64,000 nucleotides of DNA from Pseudomonas sp. B21-028 (GTDB taxonomy: Bacteria; Pseudomonadota; Gammaproteobacteria; Pseudomonadales; Pseudomonadaceae). The notes under the pieces are model-generated. The model did no database searches and was not told the origin of the DNA. It saw only the letters and a program-made list of their open reading frames with translations. Of this stretch, positions 8,408 through 17,044 are shown piece after piece; within the stretch, counting starts at the first letter, position 1, and each line of letters starts with the position of its first letter. A program made the translations under genes and the position numbers. The stretch is from contig NZ_CP087184.1 of assembly GCF_024749045.1 (NCBI RefSeq), positions 3,534,001 through 3,598,000 on the forward strand, read 5' to 3'.

Positions 8408-9747
8408 CAGCGAACTCCCATGAGGCTGGCTTCTGGACTGCGTGAATCGGTGCCGGGCGACTGCGCGTGAACGTCCTGGTCCTGACGCTGGGCTGCGTCT
8501 CGATAGGTGAGGTAGGTGCGCTGCTTCACGATGTGATCGGCGACATGCCGGGCGTCATGCCATACCCCCCAGATGAAGGCCGACCCTCGACGCGACTGCC
8601 ATGGCAGGCCGACGAAATACAGACCCGGTTCGCTGCAAACTCCGCGCTGGTGCCGGGGTTTGCCGCTGGCGTTGAACGCATCGACCTTCAACCAGCTGTA
8701 ATCCACCGAGTAGCCCGTGGCCCAGATAATCGTGGTCACGCCAGCGTCGACCAGATCCAGCTCGAGGATCGGGTGGGTCAGGCATTGCGGGTCAGGCAGC
8801 AGGTGGCGTGCCTCTGGCTCGAGCGGCAGGTCCAGGCCGTTGCGGGCAATGTAGGCGTCGGCGGCATCCAGCAGCGCCAGGTAGTTTTCATCGCCTCGGG
8901 CAATGTTCTCGGCAAGATTGGCCTCGAACGTCACCACGCCCTCATGGAATGCCTTTGTCAGCCCCACCAGGGTTATGCCCTCGTGGGCCAGCCGGCGAAA
9001 ATCCACCGTATGACCGCCGCGGGCACCACTCACGGCGATGGTCACGTGTTCCTTGCCGGGCTGGACGGCTTCGGCATCCCATTCGCCCAGTACGCCCAGC
9101 CACCAGCAGAAATCACGGTTGCGATAGGCCCGTGGAGGACGATCATGGGCGCCTACCGACAGGTAGACCCGCTTGCCGGCACGCCGCAGCTCATCGGCGA
9201 TCTGCACCCCCGACGACCCTGCCCCCACCACCAGCACCGCGCCGTCCGGCAATTGCCGTGGATTACGATACAGGGCGGAATGGATCTGAGTGACCGTCGC
9301 CATGTCCGGCGCAATCGGCGGAATCACCGGCCGCTGGAATGGTCCGGTGGCAACCACCACATGAAGGGCCTCAATCAACCCTTCCGAGGTTTCAATGATG
9401 AAGCCGGGACGGCCGACATTGCGCTCGACTTTTCTGACCTCCACACCCGTGCGGATCGGCGCGCTGAATTTGTTGGCATAGGCTTCGAAGTAATCGGCCA
9501 CCTGATCCTTGGCTGCGAACGCATCCGGGTCGAGGCCCTCGAACTCCAGCCCCGGGAAGCGGTCATGCCAGGCCGGGCCGTTGGCAACCAGCGAGTCCCA
9601 GCGCGCCGTGCGCCAGGCTTCGGCGATGCGGTTGCGCTCCAGGACGAGGTGCGGCACGCCGTTCCGGCTCAGGTGTTCACTCATGGCTATACCGGCCTGG
9701 CCGGCGCCGACTACAAGGGTATCGATGTGTAGGGTTTCAACGGTCAT
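8407..9747 (-). CDS. Flavin-dependent monooxygenase (FMO/CzcO-like)
   Basis: A 446-residue flavoprotein with two dinucleotide-binding motifs: VVGAGQAG near residue 14 for FAD and VVGAGSSG near residue 170 for NADPH. It also has an FMO-like TIIWATGYSVDYSWL segment towards the C terminus. Such enzymes insert oxygen at N, S or a ketone carbon. The ATG at 9747 (MTVETLHIDTL) has GGAAG 8 bases upstream; a GTG three codons earlier is the alternative. It is the first gene of the eight-gene operon, so it may catalyse an early oxidation, but the substrate is unknown. Confidence 0.88.
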   Translation of the reverse strand: MTVETLHIDTLVVGAGQAGIAMSEHLSRNGVPHLVLERNRIAEAWRTARWDSLVANGPAWHDRFPGLEFEGLDPDAFAAKDQVADYFEAYANKFSAPIRTGVEVRKVERNVGRPGFIIETSEGLIEALHVVVATGPFQRPVIPPIAPDMATVTQIHSALYRNPRQLPDGAVLVVGAGSSGVQIADELRRAGKRVYLSVGAHDRPPRAYRNRDFCWWLGVLGEWDAEAVQPGKEHVTIAVSGARGGHTVDFRRLAHEGITLVGLTKAFHEGVVTFEANLAENIARGDENYLALLDAADAYIARNGLDLPLEPEARHLLPDPQCLTHPILELDLVDAGVTTIIWATGYSVDYSWLKVDAFNASGKPRHQRGVCSEPGLYFVGLPWQSRRGSAFIWGVWHDARHVADHIVKQRTYLTYRDAAQRQDQDVHAQSPGTDSRSPEASLMGVR

Positions 9748-9980
9748 GTCTTGCACTTCCGGCAGGAGAGTTGATCAGGTCGGTCATGGCGGCCGCCTCG
9801 GTTGTGTTGTTTTTGTTCTTCGGTACAGGGACCTGAAGGGTGTGAAGCGATTGTGTTGGCAGGCGGGAATTTGCGAAACGAGGGTTTTTGTAGTTGCTGG
9901 AGAGGAAAAAGCTGTATGTGCGCCTGGCACTCTGAAGACGAGCAACTATCTCGCGCCCAGCCCGGAAACCAGCGGGGGGG

Positions 9981-10188
9981 CTAGCTTGCTCGCGATAGCG
10001 GTGGATCAGCCAAGACTGATGAGACTGACAGACTGCCATCGCGAGCAGGCTCGCTCCCACAGGGATTGATGGTGAAACAGTGAACTCGCGGCCAGCGCAC
10101 CTCCCACAGGGATTGATGGTGAACAGTGAACTCGCGGCCAGCGCACCTCCCGTGTGGGAGCGAGCCTGCTCGCGATAGCGGTGGATCA
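9981..10188. repeat. REP elements (three copies, two in inverted pair)
   Basis: Copies of the Pseudomonas REP are seen: one degenerate copy at about 9981-10007 (ctagcttgctcgcgatagcgg), its inverted partner ending near 10062 (tcgcgagcaggctcgctcccac), and a third copy from 10152 to 10188. Such elements are scattered, imperfect palindromes thought to be mobilised by RAYT proteins. Confidence 0.85.
10054..10146. repeat. 47-bp tandem duplication inside the REP cluster
   Basis: The stretch from 10054 (ctcccacagggattgatgg) to 10100 is repeated head to tail at 10101-10146 with one A lost (gaaacag against gaacag), and a third copy begins with ctccc at 10147. The unit starts inside the REP end, so the duplication arose after the REP was in place. 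Confidence 0.9.
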
Positions 10189-10216
10189 GGAGAACCCCAG
10201 TACTAAACCCCTGTCG

Positions 10217-10675
10217 TCATCCCAATAAACGAACGATCCGCGGCTCGATCGAACCCGCACTCACCTCCAGCAGCGCCAGCGTCACCGGCAACTTGAAACG
10301 CCGCCGGCCGGCACTGCCGGGGTTCAGGTACAAGCGCTCGCCACGCCAATCGATGCCCGGCTTGTGGGAGTGACCGGTGATGATCAATTTCACGTCCGGA
10401 TCGAGCGAAGCCGGCACATCGGCAATGTCATGCACCAGCAGGACCTGCCACCCACACAGATCGAATTGCAAACGATCGGCAAGTTGCCCGGCCCAATCGG
10501 CATCGAGGTCATTGTTGCCGCGCACCACGTGCAGCGGAGCAATGGAGGCCAGTTGCTCGAGGATTCCGGGGCTGCCGATATCACCGCCATGAATGATCCG
10601 CTCGCACCCCGCCAGCGCCGCAAGCGCTTCAGGGCGGAGCAAGCCGTGGGTATCGGAAATGACACCAACTTTCAT
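10217..10675 (-). CDS. YfcE-type metallophosphoesterase
   Basis: A 152-residue calcineurin-like phosphoesterase of the YfcE/MJ0936 group. All metal motifs are visible: ISDTHG near the N terminus, HGGDIGS, RGNND and LIITGHSHKP. The family hydrolyses phosphodiesters with two metal ions in the cytoplasm; the physiological substrate is unknown. The start at 10675 (MKVGVISDTHG) fits the family; the longer frame upstream carries no similarity. It is divergent from the diguanylate cyclase gene, 107 bases away. Confidence 0.88.
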   Translation of the reverse strand: MKVGVISDTHGLLRPEALAALAGCERIIHGGDIGSPGILEQLASIAPLHVVRGNNDLDADWAGQLADRLQFDLCGWQVLLVHDIADVPASLDPDVKLIITGHSHKPGIDWRGERLYLNPGSAGRRRFKLPVTLALLEVSAGSIEPRIVRLLG

Positions 10676-10782
10676 GAGGTTCCCCGCTGTGTCTGCGTCA
10701 TCGCAACTGGCTGACGTGCTGGAATTGAATAAGATAGGCTGCGCAGCCATAGTGCGCAGACTTGTCGTAAAAGGAAATGTTG

Positions 10783-12351
10783 ATGCTCGGACGCAAACGG
10801 CCGGAGCCAGGGAGCGAGAGCCCTGTCGAGGACTTCGACCCCCAGGCTGCGCGGCCAGGCGCGGCATTGAGGCTTACCGTCAGTTTCATGCTGGTGGTGG
10901 TGATAGCCTTTCTGTCCGTAGAGGGCTGGAGGACCTGGCGCGACTACCGGGCGGCGTTTTCGGCCGCCCGCGATTCGGTGACGAACCTGGCGCGGGCGAC
11001 GGCTCAGCACGCCGAAGACACCATTCGCCAGGTGGACGTGGTGACCGCCGCACTCAGCGAGCGGGTGGAAGGTGACGGGCTCAAGAACATCGACATCCCG
11101 CGCATCCATAAACTGTTGATGCAGCAATCCGCCATCATGCCGCAACTGCATGGACTGTTTATCTACGGGCCCGATGGGCAATGGGTGGTCACCGACAAGG
11201 AAGCGATTCCGGAACCGGCGAACAACGCCGATCGTGACTATTTCCAGTATCACCGCACCCACACGGATCGAAACGTGCGCATCGGCGAGGTCATCAGGAG
11301 CCGCTCCACCCATGATCTGATCATTCCCATTTCCCGACGCCTGAACAACCCCGACGGTTCGTTCGCTGGCGTGCTGCTTGGAACGGTCAAGGTCGCCTAT
11401 TTCGTGGACTACTACGGCGACTTCAAGATCGACGACAAGGGCGCCCTGGTCCTGGCCATGCGCAACGGCACCCTCCTGGTACGGCGCCCTTTCGTCGAGA
11501 CGGTGATCGGCAAGAGCTTGGTCAATAGCGTGATCTTCAAGAGCTTCCTGCCGACCTCGAACCAGGGCACCGCCGAAGCCCGCGCCGTGATCGACGACAC
11601 CGAACGCCTGTACGGCTACCGCGCCCTGACCACCTATCCGTTGGTGGTGGAAGCCGGCCTGTCCCGGGACTCCATCATCGCGCCCTGGCGCCGCGACCTG
11701 CTCAAGACCGGCTTCGTGCTGGTTTTCCTGATCGTCACCCTGGTCGGCTTCGGGCTCATCGTGCTGAGCCAACTGCGCTACCGGATGACCATGGAAAAGC
11801 AGATCCGTCATGCACACCAGAGCATGCGGGACATGGCCTTGACCGACAGCCTGACCGGGCTGGGCAACCGCAGGAAGCTGGATCTGGCCTTGGCCGATGA
11901 GCTGCGCCTGGCCAGGCACCAGGGCTCGTCCCTGGCACTGATCATGCTCGATGTCGACTACTTCAAGCGCTTCAACGACAAGTACGGGCACGCCGCCGGG
12001 GATGAGTGCCTGCGGGCCATCGCCGGGGCGATCCAGAGCGCGGTAAAACGGCCGGGGGACCTGCCGGTCAGGTACGGCGGCGAAGAATTCACCGTCCTGC
12101 TGCCCAATACCGACGGCACCGGTGCCGCCAAGATCGCCCAGGACATTCTCGACGCCATCAGGGCGCTGAACATCGAACATGGTGATCATCCATTGGGCAT
12201 CGTCACGGCCAGCGCGGGCATCACCACCAGCCAGCCGGGCACCGTGGACCTGACGCCCGCCATGTTGATCAAGGCCGCCGATGCCTTTTTGTACCTGGCC
12301 AAGAACACCGGCCGAAACCGCTGGTGCAGCGCCAACGCCACGTCGGGTTGA
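10783..12351 (+). CDS. Membrane-bound diguanylate cyclase with periplasmic sensor
   Basis: A 522-residue c-di-GMP synthase. A transmembrane segment (about 30-48) is followed by a roughly 260-residue periplasmic sensor resembling a double Cache domain (YGPDGQWVVTD and DYFQYHRTH are typical), a second membrane segment near 312-332, and a GGDEF domain. The active-site motif is GGEEF at 432-436, a functional variant. RPGD five residues before it is an intact RxxD inhibitory site, so product feedback is expected. The ATG at 10783 is preferred because AAGGA lies 7 bases upstream; the ATG two codons earlier is too close to it. The sensed ligand is unknown. Confidence 0.92.
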   Translation: MLGRKRPEPGSESPVEDFDPQAARPGAALRLTVSFMLVVVIAFLSVEGWRTWRDYRAAFSAARDSVTNLARATAQHAEDTIRQVDVVTAALSERVEGDGLKNIDIPRIHKLLMQQSAIMPQLHGLFIYGPDGQWVVTDKEAIPEPANNADRDYFQYHRTHTDRNVRIGEVIRSRSTHDLIIPISRRLNNPDGSFAGVLLGTVKVAYFVDYYGDFKIDDKGALVLAMRNGTLLVRRPFVETVIGKSLVNSVIFKSFLPTSNQGTAEARAVIDDTERLYGYRALTTYPLVVEAGLSRDSIIAPWRRDLLKTGFVLVFLIVTLVGFGLIVLSQLRYRMTMEKQIRHAHQSMRDMALTDSLTGLGNRRKLDLALADELRLARHQGSSLALIMLDVDYFKRFNDKYGHAAGDECLRAIAGAIQSAVKRPGDLPVRYGGEEFTVLLPNTDGTGAAKIAQDILDAIRALNIEHGDHPLGIVTASAGITTSQPGTVDLTPAMLIKAADAFLYLAKNTGRNRWCSANATSG

Positions 12352-12470
12352 CCCGGGAAGGGACAGCCGTGCATCGGTCCGGATCGCGCAAATCCAAGTC
12401 CACAGGTGCCGGCAAGGCGCCTGACGGCTACAATGCCCGCTTCGACCGTGACCAGCCTGACTAAAAACAC

Positions 12471-14471
12471 ATGTCCTTGCCCAAACATCATCTGGAATTG
12501 CTCAGCCCTGCCCGCGACGTGACCATCGCCCGCGAGGCCATCCTGCATGGCGCCGACGCCGTGTACATCGGTGGCCCGAGCTTCGGCGCGCGTCACAACG
12601 CCTGCAACGAGGTGGGCGATATCGCCCGGCTGGTGGAGTTCGCTCATCGCTACCACGCCCGCGTGTTCACCACGATCAACACCATCCTGCACGACAACGA
12701 GCTGGAGCCGGCCCGCCAGCTGATCCACCAGCTGTACGATGCGGGTGTCGACGCGCTGATCGTCCAGGACCTGGGGGTGATGGAGCTGGACATCCCGCCG
12801 ATCGAGCTGCACGCCAGCACCCAGACCGACATTCGTACCCTGGCCCGGGCCAAGTTCCTCGATCAGGCCGGCTTTTCGCAGCTGGTACTGGCCCGTGAGT
12901 TGAACCTGCAGGAAATCCGCGCCATCGCTGACGAAACCGATGCCGCCATCGAGTTCTTCATCCACGGCGCGCTGTGCGTGGCGTTCTCCGGCCAGTGCAA
13001 TATCTCCCACGCCCAGAACGGTCGCAGCGCCAACCGTGGCGACTGCTCCCAAGCCTGTCGCCTGCCCTACACCCTCAAGGACGACCAGGGTCGGGTCGTC
13101 GCCTATGAAAAACACCTGCTGTCGATGAAGGACAACAACCAGAGCGCCAACATCCGCGCCCTGGTGGAGGCCGGCGTGCGCTCGTTCAAGATCGAAGGGC
13201 GCTACAAGGACATGGGCTATGTAAAGAACATCACCGCCTACTATCGCCAGCGCCTGGACGACGTCCTCGAAGACCGTCCGGACCTGGCCCGTGCGTCCAG
13301 CGGCCGTACCGCGCATTTCTTCGTGCCCGACCCGGACAAGACCTTCCACCGGGGCAGCACCGACTACTTCGTCAGCGAGCGCAAGATCGACATCGGCGCC
13401 TTCGACTCGCCGACCTTCACCGGCGTGCCGGTGGGCGTGGTGGAAAAAGTCGGCAAGCGCGACCTGCAGGTCGTGACCTTCGATCCGTTGTCCAACGGCG
13501 ACGGCCTGAACGTACTGGTCAAGCGTGAAGTGGTGGGCTTCCGGGCCAATATCGCCGAGCCCAAGGGTGAGTTCGAAGAAGACGGCCAGAAGCGCTACCG
13601 CTACCGCGTCGAGCCGAACGAGATGCCGGCCGGCATGTACCAGTTGCGTCCCAACCACCCGTTGAGCCGCAACCTGGACCATAACTGGCAGCAAGCGTTG
13701 CTCAAGACCTCATCCGAGCGGCGTGTCGGCCTGGCGTGGATCGCGCATCTGCGCGAAGCGCGCCTGGAACTGACGGCCACCAGCGAGGAAGGCATTTGTG
13801 CCAGCGTCGCCCTGGACGGGCCGTTCGGCGTGGCCAACAAGCCGGAACAGGCCCTGGAGCAATTGCACGACCTGCTCGGCCAGCTGGGCACCACCGAATA
13901 CCACGCCACCGCCATCGAGCTGGATGCGCCCCAGGCATTCTTCATTCCCAACTCGCAGCTCAAGGCGTTGCGTCGCGAAGCCATCGAGGCCCTGACCGCC
14001 GCCCGCATCGAAGCGCACCCCCGCGGTGGTCGCAAGGCCGAGACCAGCCCGCCACCGGTGTACCCGGAGTCGCACCTGTCGTTCCTGGCCAACGTCTACA
14101 ACCAGAAGGCCCGGGATTTCTATCATCGCCATGGGGTCAAGCTGATCGACGCGGCGTTCGAGGCCCACGAGGAAACCGGTGAAGTGCCGGTGATGATCAC
14201 CAAGCACTGCCTGCGCTTCTCGTTCAACCTCTGCCCCAAGCAGGCCAAGGGCGTCACCGGCGTGCGCACCAAGGTCGCGCCGATGCAGCTCATCCACGGG
14301 GACGAAGTCCTGACGCTGAAGTTCGACTGCAAACCCTGCGAGATGCACGTGGTCGGCAAGATCAAGGGCCACATCCTCGACCTGCCGCTGCCGGGCAGCA
14401 CGGCGCAGCCGGTTGTCGGCCACATCAGCCCCGAGGACCTGCTCAAGACCATCCCCCGCGCCCCGCATTAA
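12471..14471 (+). CDS. rlhA: 23S rRNA C2501 hydroxylase RlhA (U32 family with DUF3656)
   Basis: The 666-residue protein matches E. coli RlhA (YdcP) along its length: LELLSPARDxxIAREAILHGADAVYIGG at the N terminus, the Cys-rich FIHGALCVAFSGQC ... GDCSQACRLPYTLKDDQGR block, FKIEGRYKDM, the HLSFLANVYNQKAR block, and the C-terminal CLRFSFNLCPKQ and FDCKPCEMHV. It belongs to peptidase family U32, but this member hydroxylates C2501 of 23S rRNA and its Cys residues probably hold an Fe-S cluster. The length excludes the shorter tRNA enzyme TrhP. It stands alone, and the ribosome-binding site is weak. Confidence 0.93.
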   Translation: MSLPKHHLELLSPARDVTIAREAILHGADAVYIGGPSFGARHNACNEVGDIARLVEFAHRYHARVFTTINTILHDNELEPARQLIHQLYDAGVDALIVQDLGVMELDIPPIELHASTQTDIRTLARAKFLDQAGFSQLVLARELNLQEIRAIADETDAAIEFFIHGALCVAFSGQCNISHAQNGRSANRGDCSQACRLPYTLKDDQGRVVAYEKHLLSMKDNNQSANIRALVEAGVRSFKIEGRYKDMGYVKNITAYYRQRLDDVLEDRPDLARASSGRTAHFFVPDPDKTFHRGSTDYFVSERKIDIGAFDSPTFTGVPVGVVEKVGKRDLQVVTFDPLSNGDGLNVLVKREVVGFRANIAEPKGEFEEDGQKRYRYRVEPNEMPAGMYQLRPNHPLSRNLDHNWQQALLKTSSERRVGLAWIAHLREARLELTATSEEGICASVALDGPFGVANKPEQALEQLHDLLGQLGTTEYHATAIELDAPQAFFIPNSQLKALRREAIEALTAARIEAHPRGGRKAETSPPPVYPESHLSFLANVYNQKARDFYHRHGVKLIDAAFEAHEETGEVPVMITKHCLRFSFNLCPKQAKGVTGVRTKVAPMQLIHGDEVLTLKFDCKPCEMHVVGKIKGHILDLPLPGSTAQPVVGHISPEDLLKTIPRAPH

Positions 14472-14489
14472 GTCACCGCTACACCCTCT

Positions 14490-14580
14490 CTGTGGGAGCG
14501 AGCCTGCTCGCGATAGCGGTAGGTCAGCCTGGGATGATGTCGGATGTGCCGCCGTCATCGCGAGCAGGCTCGCTCCCACA
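14490..14580. repeat. Inverted pair of REP elements
   Basis: tgtgggagcgagcctgctcg and its reverse complement, ending in gctcgctcccaca, face each other across about 35 bases. They lie in the space after rlhA and before the M20 dipeptidase gene. Confidence 0.9.
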
Positions 14581-14745
14581 TGGGTTGCCTACCCTTGTTT
14601 TTCATTTCTGCGTCGTTTTTGCTTGAGTGTGCGACAAATCCTACTTCGTGGACTCCCCGCCCGCTGACCTGCGGTGGTAGGTTGCGTAGTCGTTTCGCCA
14701 ATGAGACATCTTCCTTCAACTCCTCCGCAAAGGAATGCCCCAGCA

Positions 14746-16485
14746 ATGGACTTCTCGCTCAAGCACCTGGCTGTGACCACCCTGCTGCTGTCCAGCTTCG
14801 CAACGCTTTCCGCGCCAGCACTCGCCAACATCACCGCGCAGCAGAGCGCAACCCTGGTCAAAACCCTCGCTGACACGTCGGTCACGGACTTCAGGCAATT
14901 CCTCGGCAGCGTGGCCAAGAGCGACGTAGCCAAAACCGCTGACCTGGGTCCGGCCATCAGCGCCTTCCTCGACAACAAGACCCTTTCGGCCGAACAACAG
15001 AATGAAATCCATCGCCTGCTGGGTATCTATGCGCGGGTGAAATATGGCGCCGCGGCCACTGAAACCCTGAAAGAGCTGGTGGCGATCCCGACCTTCCGCA
15101 AGGAAGGCGTGGCCCAGCACGAGAACCCCGAGTTCCTCAAGATCGCCGACAAGATCAAGAGTCTCGCCCAGACTTTCGACCTGAACTTCCGCAACATCGA
15201 CAACCGCGTCTATGAAATCTCCCTGCCGGGCAGTGGCGACGAAGTCGTCGGCATCCACGCCCATGCCGACGTGGTGCCGGTGACTCCGGAGAACTGGGTG
15301 CTGAAGGACGGCACGCGACTCGATCCGTTCAAAGTCACCCTGGTGGGCGACCGCATGTACGGCCGGGGCACCGAGGACGACAAGAACGGTATCGTCGTGG
15401 CGCTCTATGCCATGAAGATCATCAAGGAAGAGAAGCTGCCGCTGGCGCGGAATTTCAAGCTGCTGGTGGACACCACCGAGGAAACCACCGGTGACGCGAT
15501 CCCTTACTACTTCGAACACAACCCGACGCCGAATTACAACCTGGCACTGGATGGCGGCTACCCGGTGGTGATTGCCGAGAAAGGCTACGGCACGGTCATG
15601 GCGAACTTTGCCCGTCGTCCGGCGCAAGGCAAGGGCGCCGAAATCACCGCGCTGACCGGTGGCCTGGCAACCAACCAGATTCCATCGACATCGGTGGCTA
15701 CCTTCGTCGCTGACAAGCCTGCCGAACTGGCCGCCAGCCTGCTCAAGGCCGGTACCGATTATGCCAAGCGCAATGGCGGCAACTTCAAGGTCGCCAGCCA
15801 GGTCGTCGGCAAGGACGTCCAACTGACCTTCACCGGTGTTTCCGCTCACTCGTCAGAGCCCGAGTCCGGCGTCAACCCGGTAGCGCGGATGCTGGTCTTC
15901 ATCAACGGCCTGGACAACAAGGTTGCACTCAAGCACAACCACATCACCGACGCCGCCCGCTACGCCGCCGACAACTGGGGCCTGGACTACTTGGGTAAAC
16001 AATTGGGGATTGGCTTCTCCGACGCGTTCATGGGCCCGCTGACCGCCTCGCTGACCTTTGTCGGCATGGATGACAAGACCTTCAAGCTCGCCGTCAACCT
16101 GCGCGTTCCGGTCGGCAAGTCCACCGAAGCGCTCAAGACTGAGATCGCCGACAAACTGGCGGCCTGGAGCAAGAAGTCCCATGTTGCAGTGGCCTTCGAT
16201 TACTCCATCGACGAGCCAATGTACCGCAACCCCGAGGGCGAATGGGTCAAGGCGCTGCTGGCCGTGGCCACCGAAAACCTGGGCATGGAGCACAAATACG
16301 GCACCTCCGCGGGCGCCACATCGGTCCACGACCTGCCCAACGGCGTGCAGTTCGGCCTGGCAATGCCCAACGTCAAGTACACCGGTCATAACGACAACGA
16401 GTTCAAGACAGTCGAGCAGTTCATGCTGGACTTGCAGATCGTGACCGAAATGATGGGACGGATCGGGCAGATGCCGAAGCTCTGA
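14746..16485 (+). CDS. Exported M20-family dipeptidase
   Basis: A 579-residue metallopeptidase with a signal peptide (MDFSLKHLAVTTLLLSSFATLSAPALA), so it acts in the periplasm or beyond. Metal and catalytic motifs of the M20 dipeptidase group are visible: GIHAHADVVPV (His, Asp), YGRGTEDDKNG (bridging Asp), VDTTEETTGD (catalytic Glu), HSSEPESG and TGHNDNEF near the end. Its length and ETLKELVAIPTF resemble PepV-like enzymes. The ATG at 14746 is chosen because it starts the signal peptide and has AAAGGA upstream; an earlier frame start does not. It is monocistronic and flanked by repeats. Confidence 0.88.
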   Translation: MDFSLKHLAVTTLLLSSFATLSAPALANITAQQSATLVKTLADTSVTDFRQFLGSVAKSDVAKTADLGPAISAFLDNKTLSAEQQNEIHRLLGIYARVKYGAAATETLKELVAIPTFRKEGVAQHENPEFLKIADKIKSLAQTFDLNFRNIDNRVYEISLPGSGDEVVGIHAHADVVPVTPENWVLKDGTRLDPFKVTLVGDRMYGRGTEDDKNGIVVALYAMKIIKEEKLPLARNFKLLVDTTEETTGDAIPYYFEHNPTPNYNLALDGGYPVVIAEKGYGTVMANFARRPAQGKGAEITALTGGLATNQIPSTSVATFVADKPAELAASLLKAGTDYAKRNGGNFKVASQVVGKDVQLTFTGVSAHSSEPESGVNPVARMLVFINGLDNKVALKHNHITDAARYAADNWGLDYLGKQLGIGFSDAFMGPLTASLTFVGMDDKTFKLAVNLRVPVGKSTEALKTEIADKLAAWSKKSHVAVAFDYSIDEPMYRNPEGEWVKALLAVATENLGMEHKYGTSAGATSVHDLPNGVQFGLAMPNVKYTGHNDNEFKTVEQFMLDLQIVTEMMGRIGQMPKL

Positions 16486-16527
16486 GTACATCTGCCGGCC
16501 AGTTATTTCCCGGCTGGCAGGTTTTAA

Positions 16528-16621
16528 TGTGGCGAGGGGATTTATCCCCGCTGGGGCGCGTAGCGGCCCCACAATCTTGGGGCCGCTGCGCAGCCCAGCG
16601 GGGATAAATCCCCTCGCCACA
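16528..16621. repeat. Long inverted repeat of the second repeat family (GGCGAGGGGATTTATCCCC)
   Basis: The arm tgtggcgaggggatttatcc, running on into ccgctggg, is mirrored downstream by cccagcgg running into ggataaatcccctcgccaca. A second complementary pair (gcggcccca / tggggccgc) lies inside, so the whole 94 bases can form one hairpin. The same family appears as a half copy at 50553-50578. It is distinct from the GTGGGAGCGAGCC REP type. It lies between convergent genes, so it may act as a transcription-end structure. Confidence 0.85.
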
Positions 16622-16628
16622 GAGCGTT

Positions 16629-16856
16629 TTATTCCTTCAGGGAACTGGCGCTCGGGTCCACGACCTTTGCTGTTATGTCAGTCAATTCCAACCCCCAATC
16701 CCCATGCAGGTACCAATCCTCCCCAATCATCTCGGCCGGGTGCATGGTCCGGTCGGCGCCGTTGCCACAGGCCAGGGCGTTCGATGCGCAGTAGCGGTCG
16801 CAGCCCCAGCAGATGCGTTCAGGGTGCTTGGGGCTGAGGGGAAAGGGCTTGGCCAT
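16629..16856 (-). CDS. DUF3079 small Cys-rich protein
   Basis: A 75-residue protein recognised as DUF3079 from MAKPFPLSPKHPERICWGCDRYC and the following CGNGADRTMHPAEM, a block with three Cys in the order CWGCDRYC and a fourth in ACGNG, a likely metal site. The start at 16856 fits the family; an upstream extension of 19 codons has no similarity. After the conserved part there is a poorly conserved tail. The function is unknown. It faces away from the ftr iron operon, and the Fur box lies in the shared 188-base gap. Confidence 0.8.
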   Translation of the reverse strand: MAKPFPLSPKHPERICWGCDRYCASNALACGNGADRTMHPAEMIGEDWYLHGDWGLELTDITAKVVDPSASSLKE

Positions 16857-16970
16857 GGGAACCCCGCTGACGGATGGGTGTAGCTGCACCCTATCGCACC
16901 AGGCTTGAACCACCCTTGATTTCGATCAAGAACGACCCTGCCATTTCTTTCGCAGAATCACGCTGAAAAT

Positions 16971-16990
16971 TGACAATAATCATTATTATT
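16971..16990 (+). promoter_or_regulatory. Fur box upstream of ftrABCD
   Basis: tgacaataatcattattatt matches the Fur consensus (GATAATGATAATCATTATC) as an AT-rich inverted repeat in otherwise GC-rich DNA, 54 bases before the ftrA start. Repression by Fe-Fur is expected. Confidence 0.85.
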
Positions 16991-17044
16991 CGCAGCGAAG
17001 CTCCCTAGACTCCGGCCAACTCTTACGTCGTCCAGGAAGTCATC

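Larger units (their letters stand above)
9788..10216. other. Intergenic region with REP elements and operon promoter
   Basis: No credible gene is present. The half next to the monooxygenase must hold the promoter of the amine operon, but no clear -35/-10 or operator can be named. The distal half is filled by REP elements and a 47-base tandem duplication, listed separately. Confidence 0.6.

Noticed and set aside
9737..9787. 16-codon frame (MTDLINSPAGSARHDR) just upstream of the monooxygenase gene, its stop overlapping the ATG
   Set aside because: It could be a leader peptide, but it has only a poor ribosome-binding site and no visible attenuator or meaningful residues, so it is not called as a gene.
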